From positions 1 to 56,922 of the forward strand of contig LRSR01014256.1 in assembly GCA_001579985.1 (NCBI GenBank): DNA of 56,922 nt. The letters run 5' to 3'. A program made the translations under genes and the position numbers. Of this stretch, positions 44,428 through 56,640 are shown one piece after another. A model generated the notes under the pieces. It was given only the letters and a program-made list of their open reading frames with translations, ran no database searches and had not been told where the DNA came from. Every line of letters starts with the position of its first letter. Positions within the stretch are counted from its first letter, which is position 1. This DNA is from Hypsibius dujardini. Its lineage: Eukaryota; Tardigrada; Eutardigrada; Parachela; Hypsibiidae.

Positions 44428-46284
44428 TGCGACAAAGCTTCCCTTGGGAAGCGTCTTCAAGGTTCTTCGGGTACAGCAGAGCGCTTAAAAAGCACCATGA
44501 GCATGTTGAATCTCAGTGTTACCACGACCCTGTTACCACGGCCCTGTCGGCCTTCGCATTGGATTAGCATTGGGGGTTTGCCATTTTTTACCGCAAAAAT
44601 GTTATTGGTTAAAACCCGTATTGGGTTAGTGGTGGTGGTTTGCCGTGGTTTGCCGGTTGGGCCGTGGTAAGCCCATTTTGGCCCTCACAGGAAAACGGTA
44701 TTAAGGGAGTAGAGGGAAGCTCAAGGGGATGTATATTTCCGGCTATTTAGGGAGGCCATGGATGGATTGGTCCAGAGAGAAACTTTTGATTAATGGCTTT
44801 TTATGGGTTGTGGTTGGATCACTAGATGAAACCATGAAGATGGAGGCAATTGAGGGGTGGAAATGCGAACGAGAATGTACTCGTACAGAATTCTGTGCAT
44901 TTCGAAGATTTTTATCAGTGTTTCTGAGTGTCAGTGAGTGGATCAGAGCGGACAAGCTTGCTCGCGCGCGGTAAGAGTAGCTACTACTAATCATACTATA
45001 TCAGGCTTGCCAGACTGTCAACTCTTCTTCATCCTCTTCATCATCCTCCTCTCATATCGACGTTCTCGACAGCTTGGCCAAGAGTTATTAACCTTTCTCG
45101 TCTTTTCGCACGTCCTCCTTGCGACGAGGAAGAAGATGAGGAAGAGGATGAAATGAAAGACGACGATGACGTTGATGAGGATGGGGAGGAAGAAGTTGTA
45201 GATGATGACGACGAAGAAGTTGTAGATGACGGGGACGAAAAAGTTGAGGAGGAAGACGGAGACGATGATGTCGATAATGAGGATGAAGTCCAGAAGAAGG
45301 ACGAGGTCGACGATAAAGAAACTATGGACGATGATGACGAGAACGACGAAGTGAAAGAAGAATTAGACGTTGTAGATGAAGAAGTAGATGAAGAGGAGGA
45401 TGTGGATTAGACGAGGTCTAGAAGAGGTCTTAGCGGGCATCGCATCTTTTCTGAATTGGTCAGCCGGTTGTCTTGATTGTTTGCTCCCGCAGCACCTCAA
45501 GGATCTGGTTGCAGCCAGGGGAGACGTTACGGAACGCCTGGTGGATCGCCTTGCCACCGTCCTCATCATCATTATGCGTATGTCTTTGGTACTCATCTTT
45601 TTCACACGGTGTAGACGAGGATTTTAGCGTCTTAATAGTCAAGTATTGATTTTGCTGTTCGATTTGGTTACTTCGACACTTTTAGCGGCATTATTGTGCA
45701 CGAACGCTCTGAATATGGTATCTATAAATTGATTAGCGATTGAAAAAAAGAAGTGGAGTAACAAGATGATGTGGACGAAGGTGACGAATCAGATGAGGAT
45801 AACGAGGTCGATGAAGTTGAGGATGACCAGGACGTTGACGATGTGTGTGTGTGTGTCGCTCTGTGTGTGTGCGTATGTCTGTCTGTCTGTCTGTCTGTAC
45901 CTGTGTGTCTGTGCATATATATGTCTTTGTTTTTGTAAGTGTCTGTATCTGTGGCTGCACATGTATATGCGTCTGCCTCGTGTGTCTATATGTCTCTTTT
46001 AATATCCGGAAAGGCATCCCTTGAACCCCCCTCCTCCCTTAATAGTGCTCTTCATTAAGGGCTAAAATGGGTTGTGGGGTCGTAAAACCGTAAACCACCA
46101 CCCCTAGTCCAATACGGGGTCTTAGCCCATAAAATTTTTGAGATCAAAAATGGCAAACCACCAATGCTAATCCACAAGAAATGGTACGCGGTAACACTGA
46201 GATTCCACATGCGTGTAATTCTTTTGAAGCGCTGTGCTGTACCCGCAAAGCCTTGATCACGCTTCCCAAGGGAAGCTTCGTTGC
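44428..46284. mobile_element. 1.86-kb foldback element with arms of about 300 bp
   Basis: The left arm (44428-44742) and right arm (46006-46284) are imperfect inverted repeats. Both carry AAGCTTCCCTTGGGAAGCGT, GGGTACAGCA, GAATCTCAGTGTTACC, GGATTAGCATTGG and GGTTTGCCATTTTT, and end CAAGGGGATG...TTCCGG. The centre holds CT-rich and GA-rich tracts and a GTGTCTGT microsatellite (45840-45905). A central 85-codon acidic frame (45153-45410) is composed almost only of Asp, Glu, Val and Lys and is best read as the repeat itself. No transposase is present. It behaves like a foldback transposon. Confidence 0.7.
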
Positions 46285-48691
46285 AGAACAGTGGCCTCGG
46301 AGTATTACGCAATACTACGGAGTATTACGTATTGTAGCCAAACTAGCCTACTTTGTACTATTACGACAAGAATACTTATCCCTGGTTATAGAGCGCGTTG
46401 GTGATCCCACTATAAGCTTGTTTGTGAAGATTACTTCCTCAATATACGATAGAATATGAGAAACAACCAGCAAATAGAATGTCGCCAAACTTGAGAGCAA
46501 GTTTATTAAAGTCTTAGTACCTCCTAGAATCTCGGGTTTTTTATAAGAAAAGCAGAAACCTGAATGGAGACCTGAATCGGTATCGAAATGTTGCAAATCT
46601 CAAATTTTCGGGGAACTATTCGGAATTTGGCAAGTTCGAGAAAAAGCGGTATCCTTATAATTTAGCATGCGGCTTTGGTCGCACTATTTTGCCTAGGTGA
46701 ACAGCTAAATTTTTTAGGGGGTTAGTGTGAACGATGTCTTTAGGTCTATGTAGGGAAGGGCTTCGAGCAAGACCTGGTTCGGTTTTGGTTCGGGTCTGTT
46801 TGTGTGGGGGATTGTTTCGGAGCTGTCTTTCGGTCAATGAAGGGAGGCCATGAAAGGTGAGAGATTCGTTTGATTGATGACTTTAACCGGCTGTGTTTGG
46901 ACATATCGATAGAGTCGTCCGGCAAACGCTCCTTTCTCTGGTTTTGCGGAGCTTTGGCCAAGGCTACTTTTCGACAGACGGCTGGATGAGGCTTAAGGAG
47001 AGAGGAAACGGAGGATTATTGTAGGGGCGGGGTTTGGAGGGCTACGCTGTGGAGCTGGCTAGCTGGCTTCCTATTTGCGTAAGTCAAGGCAGAGTAGAGG
47101 TACGATTTTTGCGTCTGCATGCTTAAATAATGTTAATTGTGTTTTGCAGGGGGGGGGGGAAACCTCCAAATCGAAATGCCTAAACGCTATCGTGCTACCC
47201 GTGCACTTGCAGAGAGAGTGACCAAGCAAAACCCGAAAGAAAACCTCAATTCTGAACCAATCATCATGAACCCATTTTGCAAAAGTTTCCATTCTCCACA
47301 AGGCCACAAGGCCAGAGAGCCGATTGCAAACGCCGGCTTGATTATGCTGGTACAGTTAACGGTCAGTGGTGTGTTTGTGCCAGCCAGCACAACGATTTGG
47401 GCAACTGTGCCCCCCCCTTCGCTGTCTGGCACTGGCACACCACGGACTGTAACTGCACCATCATCATCAACTTTACGCTCTACAGGAAAAAACGAAAACG
47501 AAAAACGAAAACTGGAAAACTACAAAATTTGAAATAATGAAAAGCGAAATCAGTTCAGAATTAATACTTCAAATTCCCAATTTTCTTTACCCAATTAATA
47601 TTTATTAAGTTAATTTTTTTAAATTTTCGTTTTCCGTGTTTGTACTGTTTCGTTATTTCAATTTCCGAGATTTTTGTTTTTCCGTCATTTCAATTTATGA
47701 TATATTGTTATCCAATAAATAGTAAATTTTTTAAGTTTGTTTGCACTGGTACAAGTTTAAGAGCTGTCTTTTGATATATCAGGCCATCAAAACGATTGAG
47801 TAGAAGCGGAGATCATGAATCCAGGCGGACCTTCAACTTAAAAATTGAGTAATTTAAGACATACACGCAGTATATGCAAACAAACATTCTCCGAAATCTG
47901 ATGAAAAGCGACGGCAGTACATGCTCATTTTCTCTTGCCCCCTTGTTATATTTGAGAGGGGCCCTTTGATATGAACTTTATTCCTTACCCCCATAGCTCA
48001 CATAGCCCCAATGGGGAGTCTGCATTCGACTCCTAAAAGTGCCAAGTCATTGTCAACTTTACGCCTATCGCGCCGTCTCATTTGTGCTGTAGGTCGCCAG
48101 TAGCCAATCGTGAGGGTGAACGGAAAAGCTTTCAATGATTGTCCTAAACTCGGAAGCCATTCAATTGTTTCCGCCCAACGGCTAACAGGATATGACAAAC
48201 GGTCAACAAAGCCGTTTAATTTCTCGATAATTCTGCGCTGCTCTGGCTCACTCGGGTAATTATTTATTCTGGCTGGCCTTTATGAGCCTGAGTGGCTGGC
48301 CGAGCCACTGTGTAGTTTCTAACAGAGAGATACGCAGTGGCCGAGCAACACTCGCACGTCGCATTCCGTTCCTCTTTCCCCTTTGTCAGTCACATGTGCA
48401 CGCTTTGAATCACTCATCCCAGTCAGGCACAGTTGAATGGTGTGCTAGAGCATACAAACTCTGGAGAGCACTGGTCAACCCCTAACACAAGTAATGTGCC
48501 GAGGGGGTGTCTCTCTCTGGTCAAACTCAAGGATGAGAAGCAAGGAGACAGAAGAAATTTCAAAAGCTATACATGTCAATATTTTATCTAAATACAGCAA
48601 TCAAGCAATGGCTCCTTCTCATAGTCTTGGGTGATATGACCACTTTCAAACGGACAAGTTCCTCAGCCAATTACTCCCATCCATCATGATA
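46285..48691. other. Intergenic, nothing recognised
   Basis: No gene was recognised. 47540-47720 is AT-rich low-complexity sequence. A plus-strand frame at 47137-47532 has no domain and overlaps a poly-G run, so it is not annotated. Confidence 0.4.
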
Positions 48692-48904
48692 TCAGAATCG
48701 TCTTCGTAGGTTCCCACGCGACAAAAGTAGCACCACCGAATGAGCTTTCCTCCAGTCTTTGCACGCGAAGAAATCGGATTTCCACCCCAATCCCTCTACA
48801 TACTTCCGGAATTCGTCCTGCGAGGCGTCTTTGGGCAGGCCGCGGGCACAGAAATCGACTTTGTGAACTTTGGAGTGGACTTGGGACCTTTTCCGTTTAG
48901 ACAA
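48692..48904 (-). CDS. Hypothetical basic small ORF, possible exon
   Basis: A 70-codon minus-strand frame begins at an ATG with MSKRKRSQVHSKVHKVDFCA and continues RGLPKDASQDEFRKYVEGLGW and KDWRKAHS. The composition looks protein-like (charged, balanced), and the DEFRKYVEGLGW stretch resembles a helix. In the next frame, directly after KDWRKAHS, the reading is WCYFCRVGTYEDDSDIMMDG, so a frameshift or a splice may join the two. I do not recognise the family. It may be part of a decayed transposon protein. Confidence 0.25.
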   Translation of the reverse strand: MSKRKRSQVHSKVHKVDFCARGLPKDASQDEFRKYVEGLGWKSDFFACKDWRKAHSVVLLLSRGNLRRRF

Positions 48905-49587
48905 ACGGGTAAGAATAACAAAATTCTTTATCTCTCTCTGTCTCGCAAGATGTTACCCGGCGCTCTTCTGTCTTCTACAGCGCTTGTGTGCAAGCACTCT
49001 TTTGTTTCATGTCGTGCTCAAGCTACGGGACCGACTCTGAGTTTCTGACTCTGCCCTATCCCTGGCAGTTCTATTGCTGACAGTTGATTTGTTCCATTTT
49101 TTGCTTGTTTTTCTGTCAGTTGAGTACAACGTAGTTACATATCTGTTGCAGCAGCCTCTGGATATACCGTATTTTTTTAATAAAAACTAATTGAGGGGCA
49201 AGAGTCACGTTTCTGACGCGAGGAAGAAATCCCTTTAGGTTTACAATCACAACACATGAAATTGTCCGAGGTTATGCACAATTTTTGTGACTGGCCAGTT
49301 TTATCCAGGGGATGGAATTCTTGGCGTAGTCCAGTACACAGGGCCTAACATACTGGACGTTAGACTTTTTTGAATGTCTGAACGTCGGAATGTATGAATG
49401 GCATCACAGCAACGAAATATTTAACTATAGTCCGTCATTACTACACCGATTGTTTATAATACGAATCTTCATATAGCATGATAACGTAATCTATGTGACA
49501 ATGTGAGTACTTTGCGGGAAAAATTGAACATTCAATTGTCTGAAAAATCGCTATGGTTCCACAAATGCATCACCAGTCTGATTATTT
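48905..49587. other. Intergenic; 3' flank of CASD1-like gene 5
   Basis: No gene was recognised. No canonical AATAAA was seen immediately after the gene 5 stop on the minus strand. Confidence 0.4.
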
Positions 49588-51843
49588 TTATACCGCCGTG
49601 CAGCAGTATGGGTCATCAAAGTGGAACTGTTCCAAGAATCGCAAGCACGACTTTCTCTCCTGGAATTCGTGGTCCAATGAATTGCACATTCTGTTTGTGA
49701 GCAGCTGAATAGAATGATACTTAGATTCCCTGCCGAAATGCAACCCATCCGGCATGTCGTTTATTTTGCGACCAATTAACCAAGATGAGTACCAGTATTC
49801 CACCCTGCCAGTGGGCATCGAAGACATCACTTCCGCAACCGCCTCATTCAAAAGGGCCAGTTTCACATTTGTCATGCTAACGTTGAAAACTCTGTTAACG
49901 CGTTTGAGCATTGTTGTCTCATTAACGCTGCCGATTGGGAGCCAGATAACATCTGTTGTTGCTGACAACTCTGCGAGTAAAGGCAGAAGATCCTTAAATG
50001 CCCTGCAAAATGATGTCACGGTGAATACTATTTTTCTGTAGCAATAAAACAGATATGATCCATAAGCATTTCGAGTGGGAAAAATCCTCGAGCACCAACT
50101 ATATAAAAAATTCGCGCTGTCCTTTGTCTTACTGAAAGTTCAAATCGCCAGAAATAATCCTCAAATTCTAGACACTTACGTTTGGCTTGCGCCAGGTACT
50201 TCGAGGAGACAAAATAATAGCTGGATGTTGTGATGAAGTTCTTTTATCTTTTATCAGAATAATCTCAAAATTTAGTTTAGAACAATTTTTCATTCTGAAA
50301 ATCAGGAAGAACGGAAATGTTTTTGAAATCTGTCAAGAAATCACACACACTGAATTAAAAAATTGCATTTCTAATCAGAAGAATCTTATCCCAATGTTTT
50401 AATGGAATAAACTAAGAACTAGAAGAAGGCTTATTTAACTAAAAGATTCTTATGCGAAAATTAGAAGCTGTGAGTGAAAACAGGGAATTATTGAAGTTAT
50501 TCTGTGGCGTTTGAGAGCCGTGACATGTGAAATTTAGTTTCCAAATTCTTATCAACTTCCTTTGAATTACTCAGAGCAGAGTCTAGCTGGCCTTATCTGA
50601 ATATTTAAGTCATGCGCGCACTCGTTTGCTGATTCATTAGATCATAATACAATTCTATCCATCCTCATCCCGCAAAAAAAATCTTACTGTTTATATTTAA
50701 CGAGACAGCTATCCCATAACTTCGGCATCTGAACGCACAACCGCGCCTTCCACACACCAGCCCCGATAACCAAGACGTCGGGCGGACGTGATTTCCCATT
50801 GAGAGTCCTGTTCACATAGCGGATAATAGAGTCCATTCCACTTGCGATGAACGGTGCCCATTCAAACTGAACGCGAACCCCGGCCAATGGCCAAACCTCT
50901 GTTCTCGGGGATTGACCACCGTACCAAACTTGATCGACTTTGAGCTTTTTATTGGCAATGTTATCCGTGTCAGTTCCGGATATCTGATAAATGAACTCAT
51001 CCCTTAATTGCCTGATTCGGGAATCTCCAACAAAGGCCACCACTGGCGTCCTCCGCCATCTTGCAGCGAGGCCGTGCATGCAATGGACCGTTTCGCTGAA
51101 ACAAACAACATTAAACAGTTAAGCTCCGTGACAACTAGGTATATTATAACGTTTCTAATGCAGAAATCCACTTTGCCTAAAAAGTGAATGATTTTAAGCT
51201 GATCACTGCTGAATTTCTCCCCAGTCACGAATCATTCCACGGCGATACATCTCAACATCTTCTACGCTAGAGCAAACAATGCGCAAAATAAAATAAAAAA
51301 GGAAGAAAGCGCGAAATAAGTAAAACAAACTAATTTGAACACCGTGGTATTCTGTCAAGACTAATTTGGGCATCCTTAAATTCTGACAAATTTCGTATCC
51401 CTTTCGAGTTTCGGAGCCTCGTCCTCATGCTCTTCATGTCTCGCTTTACCTTATTCCCTCACAACCAAAGTTTAACAAGTTTCTTGCTCTAAATGTTGAG
51501 ACCAGAAAGCCGAATATGGAAGACGCGGATTAAAGTTCTGGTAATTCAGATTAGCGGTGTAATAATGAACTCGTTTTTATCCGGTGCAATGTTAGCTAAA
51601 ACCCGTATATATATACTTCAGTGATCGATACCGTATCCTGCATCCTTTTGGTCGAAAGATTTGACGAGAGGTATGCAGGTCAAACTCAAAAGTACCTCTG
51701 TCAAAAATGGCTGAACAAGTGTCTTCAACCGAACTGGGCAGGCATAATATCCAGGTGTCCGTAAATTGTTCTAAAAAGCCGATCAGAATAATTAAAAGCA
51801 AAAGCACAGTGATAATCCTAAATAATCGGGCACCAAACTCCAT
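49588..51843 (-). CDS. CASD1-like SGNH-domain type II membrane protein, gene 5 (divergent)
   Basis: My model is complement(49588..50002, 50688..51095, 51617..51843), 349 aa. The anchor is at residues 8-24. Exon 1 ends CSAIFDRGTFEFD ... FRPKGCRIRYRSLK. Exon 2 carries FVGDSRIRQLRDEFI (Ser about 101), VQFEWAPFIASG and VLVIGAGVWKARLC. Exon 3 carries LLPLLAELSATTDVIWLPIG and D297-G-L-H300, ending PYCC. The same two phase-2 introns are present, so it belongs to the family. It is the most divergent member: the WESAWE block is replaced by YWYSSWLIG, the NKNMxLYN motif by MTNVKLALLN, and the tail is longer. The catalytic Ser, Asp and His are all kept, so it is probably active on a different substrate. 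It lies about 6.7 kb beyond gene 4, past the foldback element. Confidence 0.88.
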
Positions 51844-53099
51844 CTCCGCAAGCCAGCCGATTCCACAAACTAATCTGGAGTTGATCTGCAGAAGATGAAC
51901 TTTTTTAAGTTTCCGGTTTCAGCATTGGAAAGCTAGGAATTCGTCGTGAATTACAACAATTTTCTATATGTTATCGCGGAGTCTGTGAAACTTTGTTCAT
52001 GTATAACCGGAAGCAATATTTTCATTGCACCATCGCTGACTTGTCAATCTGTTTGGTTGACTTAGCTTGAAAAGGCATTGCTTAACCACGATTTGTCAAA
52101 AGGGTTGAATTGTCAAAGAATAACGCTAGTAAATAAATTATCACAAGAACGATTGAAGCGTAACGTAGTCTTTGCAAGATTTTGCATATTTTCAGGGGCA
52201 CAAGCTCCACCAACACTCATTATTCAATATTCTGTCAAGAGGATCGAACGAGGTACAAAATTGTAGATCAGCTGAAATGATATCCTGAGGAAATGTTTAA
52301 AAAGATGTCATTTTCAGATTTGTTTCGCCTCATTTCGTGTTTGGGTTGCTGTTATCACTTAAGCGCTAAATATAGGCTAGGACTTGGCTAAATTTGCCAT
52401 TAAAATTTCGATCAAGATTTAGGATTGGTAGAAATACCGGGTGGAAACTTAATCATGAACGATTTCTTAAACAGATCCAACCCCACGACACAAATCCATC
52501 TAAACCTGAACCAGCCAAAAGATGGAGAATTTACTACTCTACAAAATAGACCAAAATAACATTTTCCAATCCAACAATCGATCGTGTGGTGAAGCACCGA
52601 ACTCTGTGATGACCAGAAAATAGCCACGTCTCCGATTGCTTTTGTGATTAAATGCGCATTACTTCATCAATCACTTTTCCAGCTTTTTGTAATTCCCGCT
52701 CAAATGTAAATCTGCCATTTCTTAAACTACACCATGATCGTGTTCAGTTCTTTTCAGCTTTTACGATTGCTGTCAATTGTACGTATCCCTCGTCTTGGTT
52801 GCATCAACCGTTTTTAGGACTGGTCTAAAAGAAATCACGTTTTATAAACTGGTCGCCCTAAAACTCCTTTTTTCTGAACACTGAAATTTCGAAAAACACA
52901 AGGGGCATAAGGCAAAAAGTATTTGCATGAATATTTAATCCGGTATGGTTTACTGTCCTGTAACGGACTCGTTTTATGATAAAATACACATAATAAATGG
53001 ATGTGTGCGTCTGGCTTGACACAAAAGGGCGGTCAGAAAGATGATTTGGTCTACAGTATACGTTTCAAACGAGGAAGCTGCTAGACGAAAGCTGATAGA
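51844..53099. other. Intergenic, nothing recognised
   Basis: It must include the promoter of CASD1-like gene 5. No other gene, RNA or transposon was recognised. Confidence 0.4.
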
Positions 53100-53560
53100 T
53101 GCTACTCGATCAAAGGACAAGCCGAGGGACTGTCGGAGGTGGACGGAATTGAGTGGGTGGACGCATGGACGCAAGGATAGACGAACGAGCAAACGCCTAA
53201 ATTGAAAGCCAAAAGACGAATAAACGAGCCGAGAAGGGACGGATGAAAGAGCGGGAGAATGAATGAAAGGACAAACGGATGGAATTAAACAGGAATGGGC
53301 GGACCGGTAGACAGACGGACGAGCGGATGGGTGGATTAATGAACAGACTCACGGCTAGACGGAGAGTCGAACCGAATGTCGCAAGGATAAAGGGGCGGTT
53401 GGACGGATGGACCAACGAATGGCCAGACCGATAGACCGACAGACAGACAACGAACCGACAGACGAAACAACAAAAGAACGGATGAACGGACAGAAGATTT
53501 GCAAACACCAATAGGAAATTAAGGATCGACGGATGGAAGCACGGATAAGTGATAGGTTAC
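53100..53560 (+). repeat. Degenerate ACGG/GATG tetranucleotide array
   Basis: About 460 bp of decayed four-base repeats (GGACGGATGGA, CGACAGACAGAC, GAACGGATGAACGGAC and similar). Opposite-strand frames read as Ser/Arg/Val/Cys repeat peptides and are artefacts. Confidence 0.75.
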
Positions 53561-56500
53561 ATGACAATTTCACATAAATTGAGCGAGACATGGGCGGCAG
53601 ATGTTCACAGGGACGGTCGCAGGGACGGAGGAGCAGACACTGGTTGGAACCATGGGCGCACTATGGAGACACGAACGGACTTTCAGTCTACGGAAAAATG
53701 TGTTTTCCTTGCGAACTATCTACAAATAAACTTCTTTATGGAACATCTTCCCAAAGCATGGTTCGCCCAAAAAAACGCTTACTTATCTTCGTTATTTCCC
53801 ATCGATGTTTATCGTAATTCTTTATTAGAGAATATAACGTGCCCCCCCCGGTCTCACTTGAAGACTAGCTCAAACGGTCTAAGAATTACTCACATGTGGA
53901 CTCGAGAACTTGTTCACCAACATTTTTCTTAGTAAAAGAACTGAAAAAAAACATTCACCAAAATGTGACTTCCCTCCCCCTCCCCTCTCCCGGGGTACAA
54001 ATTTATTTTATGCCATACTCGAACTAAGCTCCTAATTAAATGGCATAAAAATTGAATATTTTAGCTAATCTATATATTTCCAGTTACCCACTGCTGTATT
54101 TAAGAATCGGCGACTCTTGATAAATTGGAAACTCACATTTTCGCGTATTTGTGATCTGACAAAAATGTCATTTTGTTGTCCTCATTTTTTTGGCTTAACC
54201 TTAACCTGATATGGAAGGTTTATACACCCAAAACGTCGATACTTATCAGTCTTTAGTCTGGCTTATCTATCTACATATATTTTTAAACATTTTTAATAGC
54301 GGAATTCAAAACTGGACGGCCGTACTATTTCAAGGGCATTGCAAAAACGTTTGTAACAGCAAGTTTATAGCATAACTCAAAGGCTGACCGAATATTATTG
54401 AAGATGATTTTCAATAGACATACAATAAACATAAAAAAACGAACAGATTTTCATTATTAGACGCTTCAGGCTGAAAATCAGATTGCGGAAGAACGGCAGC
54501 TTGAGTGGACGGTGGCATATTTGATAAAGAGTACATGCCATTATTCCATTGGTGCAGCAGGAGAATGGTTGTATTTTTGCTCTAAAAATGTAGCCTATGG
54601 AGATTATTGTATTATTAGACTGCTGCAGCAGGAGGATGGTTGTGCCGTTGGGCCTTGCAGCAACCTGTCACTTTTGATTCATTCATTATTCCATCGAACA
54701 GAAGACCGCAAAACGATCTACAAGTACAATTTTTGTTTTATTATTACACCGCTAAATATATGTGGCCTAGGTCAACTAGAGACAAATGTCATTAACTGCT
54801 CCATTATTCCACCGTTTGAGTAGGAAACGGCTGTGGCAACATACCAGCTAGTGATTTATGCGCGACTTATTCTATTATTCTACAAACATCACAACTAGCC
54901 TAAAATTTTAAAGGGCTTGTGCCAAAACTTGCCAGTGGGCTTCAGGTTTTTTAAGGTTTTAAAAACGTAACTAAAAAGCGTCAAAGTGTATAAGCCACAA
55001 ATTTATGTATGGAAATGTTTTATTGTTATTGATACGGAGGAGTACTTTCTTTTTTCCGAAAAAGTCAGAAAACCCAGCTTATACTGGATAACTAAAAGGA
55101 TGAGAACAATCACATTTCTTAATTTTTTGAATTATTTCTTTGCCAGAAGAAAGACTGAATTGGTAGATAATTTGACACCAGTAAGCACTGTATTAAAATT
55201 TGCCGGTGCCTTTAAACTCTGGCAGTCGCCGGCATACATTAAGTGAATTGATCTTGATAAAAAAAAGGGAAATAGGAAAAATAATCAACTTCATAGTGCA
55301 CAATATCAAGAAAGTAGTACAGTACACAAGTGGCCTCAATACTGTGAGGCAGAATTAAAACTGCTCTTAAAATAGAAAGCACAAATATATGATTCGAGTT
55401 TGAGCTAAGCACCGATTAGCTTGGCCACTGGCCATGTGACGACAAGTGGTACAGTTGTACAAGTAATTCTCATTCGAGAGCGTGCGGAGGCCTCGACTAT
55501 TTAGCGAAAAATTTCCCAGTCCAGCGTCGTTTTTGCTTTCTTTTACCCCACCCCTATCTCTCCCTATGAGATATACAAAATTTGAGCGGCATTGCCACTT
55601 TACCCACATTTTTTTCATTTATAAAATTTTAATCATCCGTTTAGTTTTGCTGCATTGGATGCTCAAACATTTTCCAAAAAATAGAAATTCTAATTTTAAA
55701 TTTAAATTTAAATTTCTTAAGTACAAAAATGATAATTCAAGCATCAAAATCCCTCTTTTGGCATTTTTAACAATCAGTAGATGGTTCAAAGTGTCATGTT
55801 TTATTGCTTGATTGTTTGATTAAACCAAATTTGATTTGTTTAATCAATCAAAGTCTTATAACATTGCATGATCTGGCTAGTCGTAATTTTTTTAAATTCA
55901 ATCCCAGTGCCTACTCGCATAATTATTTTAGAATATTTCCCTAAATCACCGACTGACGCTTCTTATTATTTAAAAAACAATAGCTGTTGAAATGTGTGAA
56001 TAAGAGTAGTGAAAAAAAATAAAATTAGTTTTGTTAGAGCATAAATCAAACAACCAATGGTTGAGTCGAATGAGAAACTCCGTGGAGCCATTGGGGAACT
56101 TTCGAATTTTTTCTCGCTCAGATCACAGCTCGTTTGCAGATTAAATTATATGCTAAAATCTTTGAAGTATTGTTTCTGCAAGAAACTGCACTATTTGCAA
56201 AAAACATTTCAGGAGATCGGAGTGTCGGCTACTGTTCTGGTTCCCTGTTAGTAGTACCCCCGATTATCGTTACAACTGCGAAATGTAGTGAACACCGTCA
56301 AAATAACTCCTCTTGAAACCCGTTAATGGCCAGCCGTTTAAAAAATTTAAGTTTTAGTGGTCACCCGTCTAAAACCATTAGGTCACCGGTCTCAAAAATT
56401 GTAATACCTACTGGTTACCGTCAAAAACATAAAAAGTCTTAGTCGCTCACCTATTTCCTAACATTGGTTTCCGGTTTGCTACTTTGAGCACCGAATGTTC

Positions 56501-56640
56501 ACTTAGGTTACTCTCTGGTTACGATGAATTCCGAGTGGTTCTTCTGCGGGCGCTCGTTAAAGTTTTCGATGATTTTAAGTAGCCGATATGGCTAAATTAT
56601 CAACCAAAGATTTCTGAAAATATATTTTAGTTAATTTATG
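53561..56640. other. Intergenic, AT-rich, nothing firm
   Basis: No gene was recognised. 54520-54880 contains recurring ATTATTCCA and GCAGCAGGAGRATGGTTGT blocks that create a 103-codon open frame without a domain. 55680-55740 is a TTTAAATTTAAATTT run. Confidence 0.4.

Noticed and set aside
45153-45410. 85-codon poly-acidic frame that looks like an acidic nuclear protein
   Set aside because: It lies in the core of a foldback element, is purely low complexity, and complementary CT tracts nearby show the DNA itself is the repeat. Not annotated as a gene.
54512-54823. 103-codon open frame
   Set aside because: It is built on recurring ATTATTCCA and CAGCAGGAG blocks, and shows no domain or splice context.
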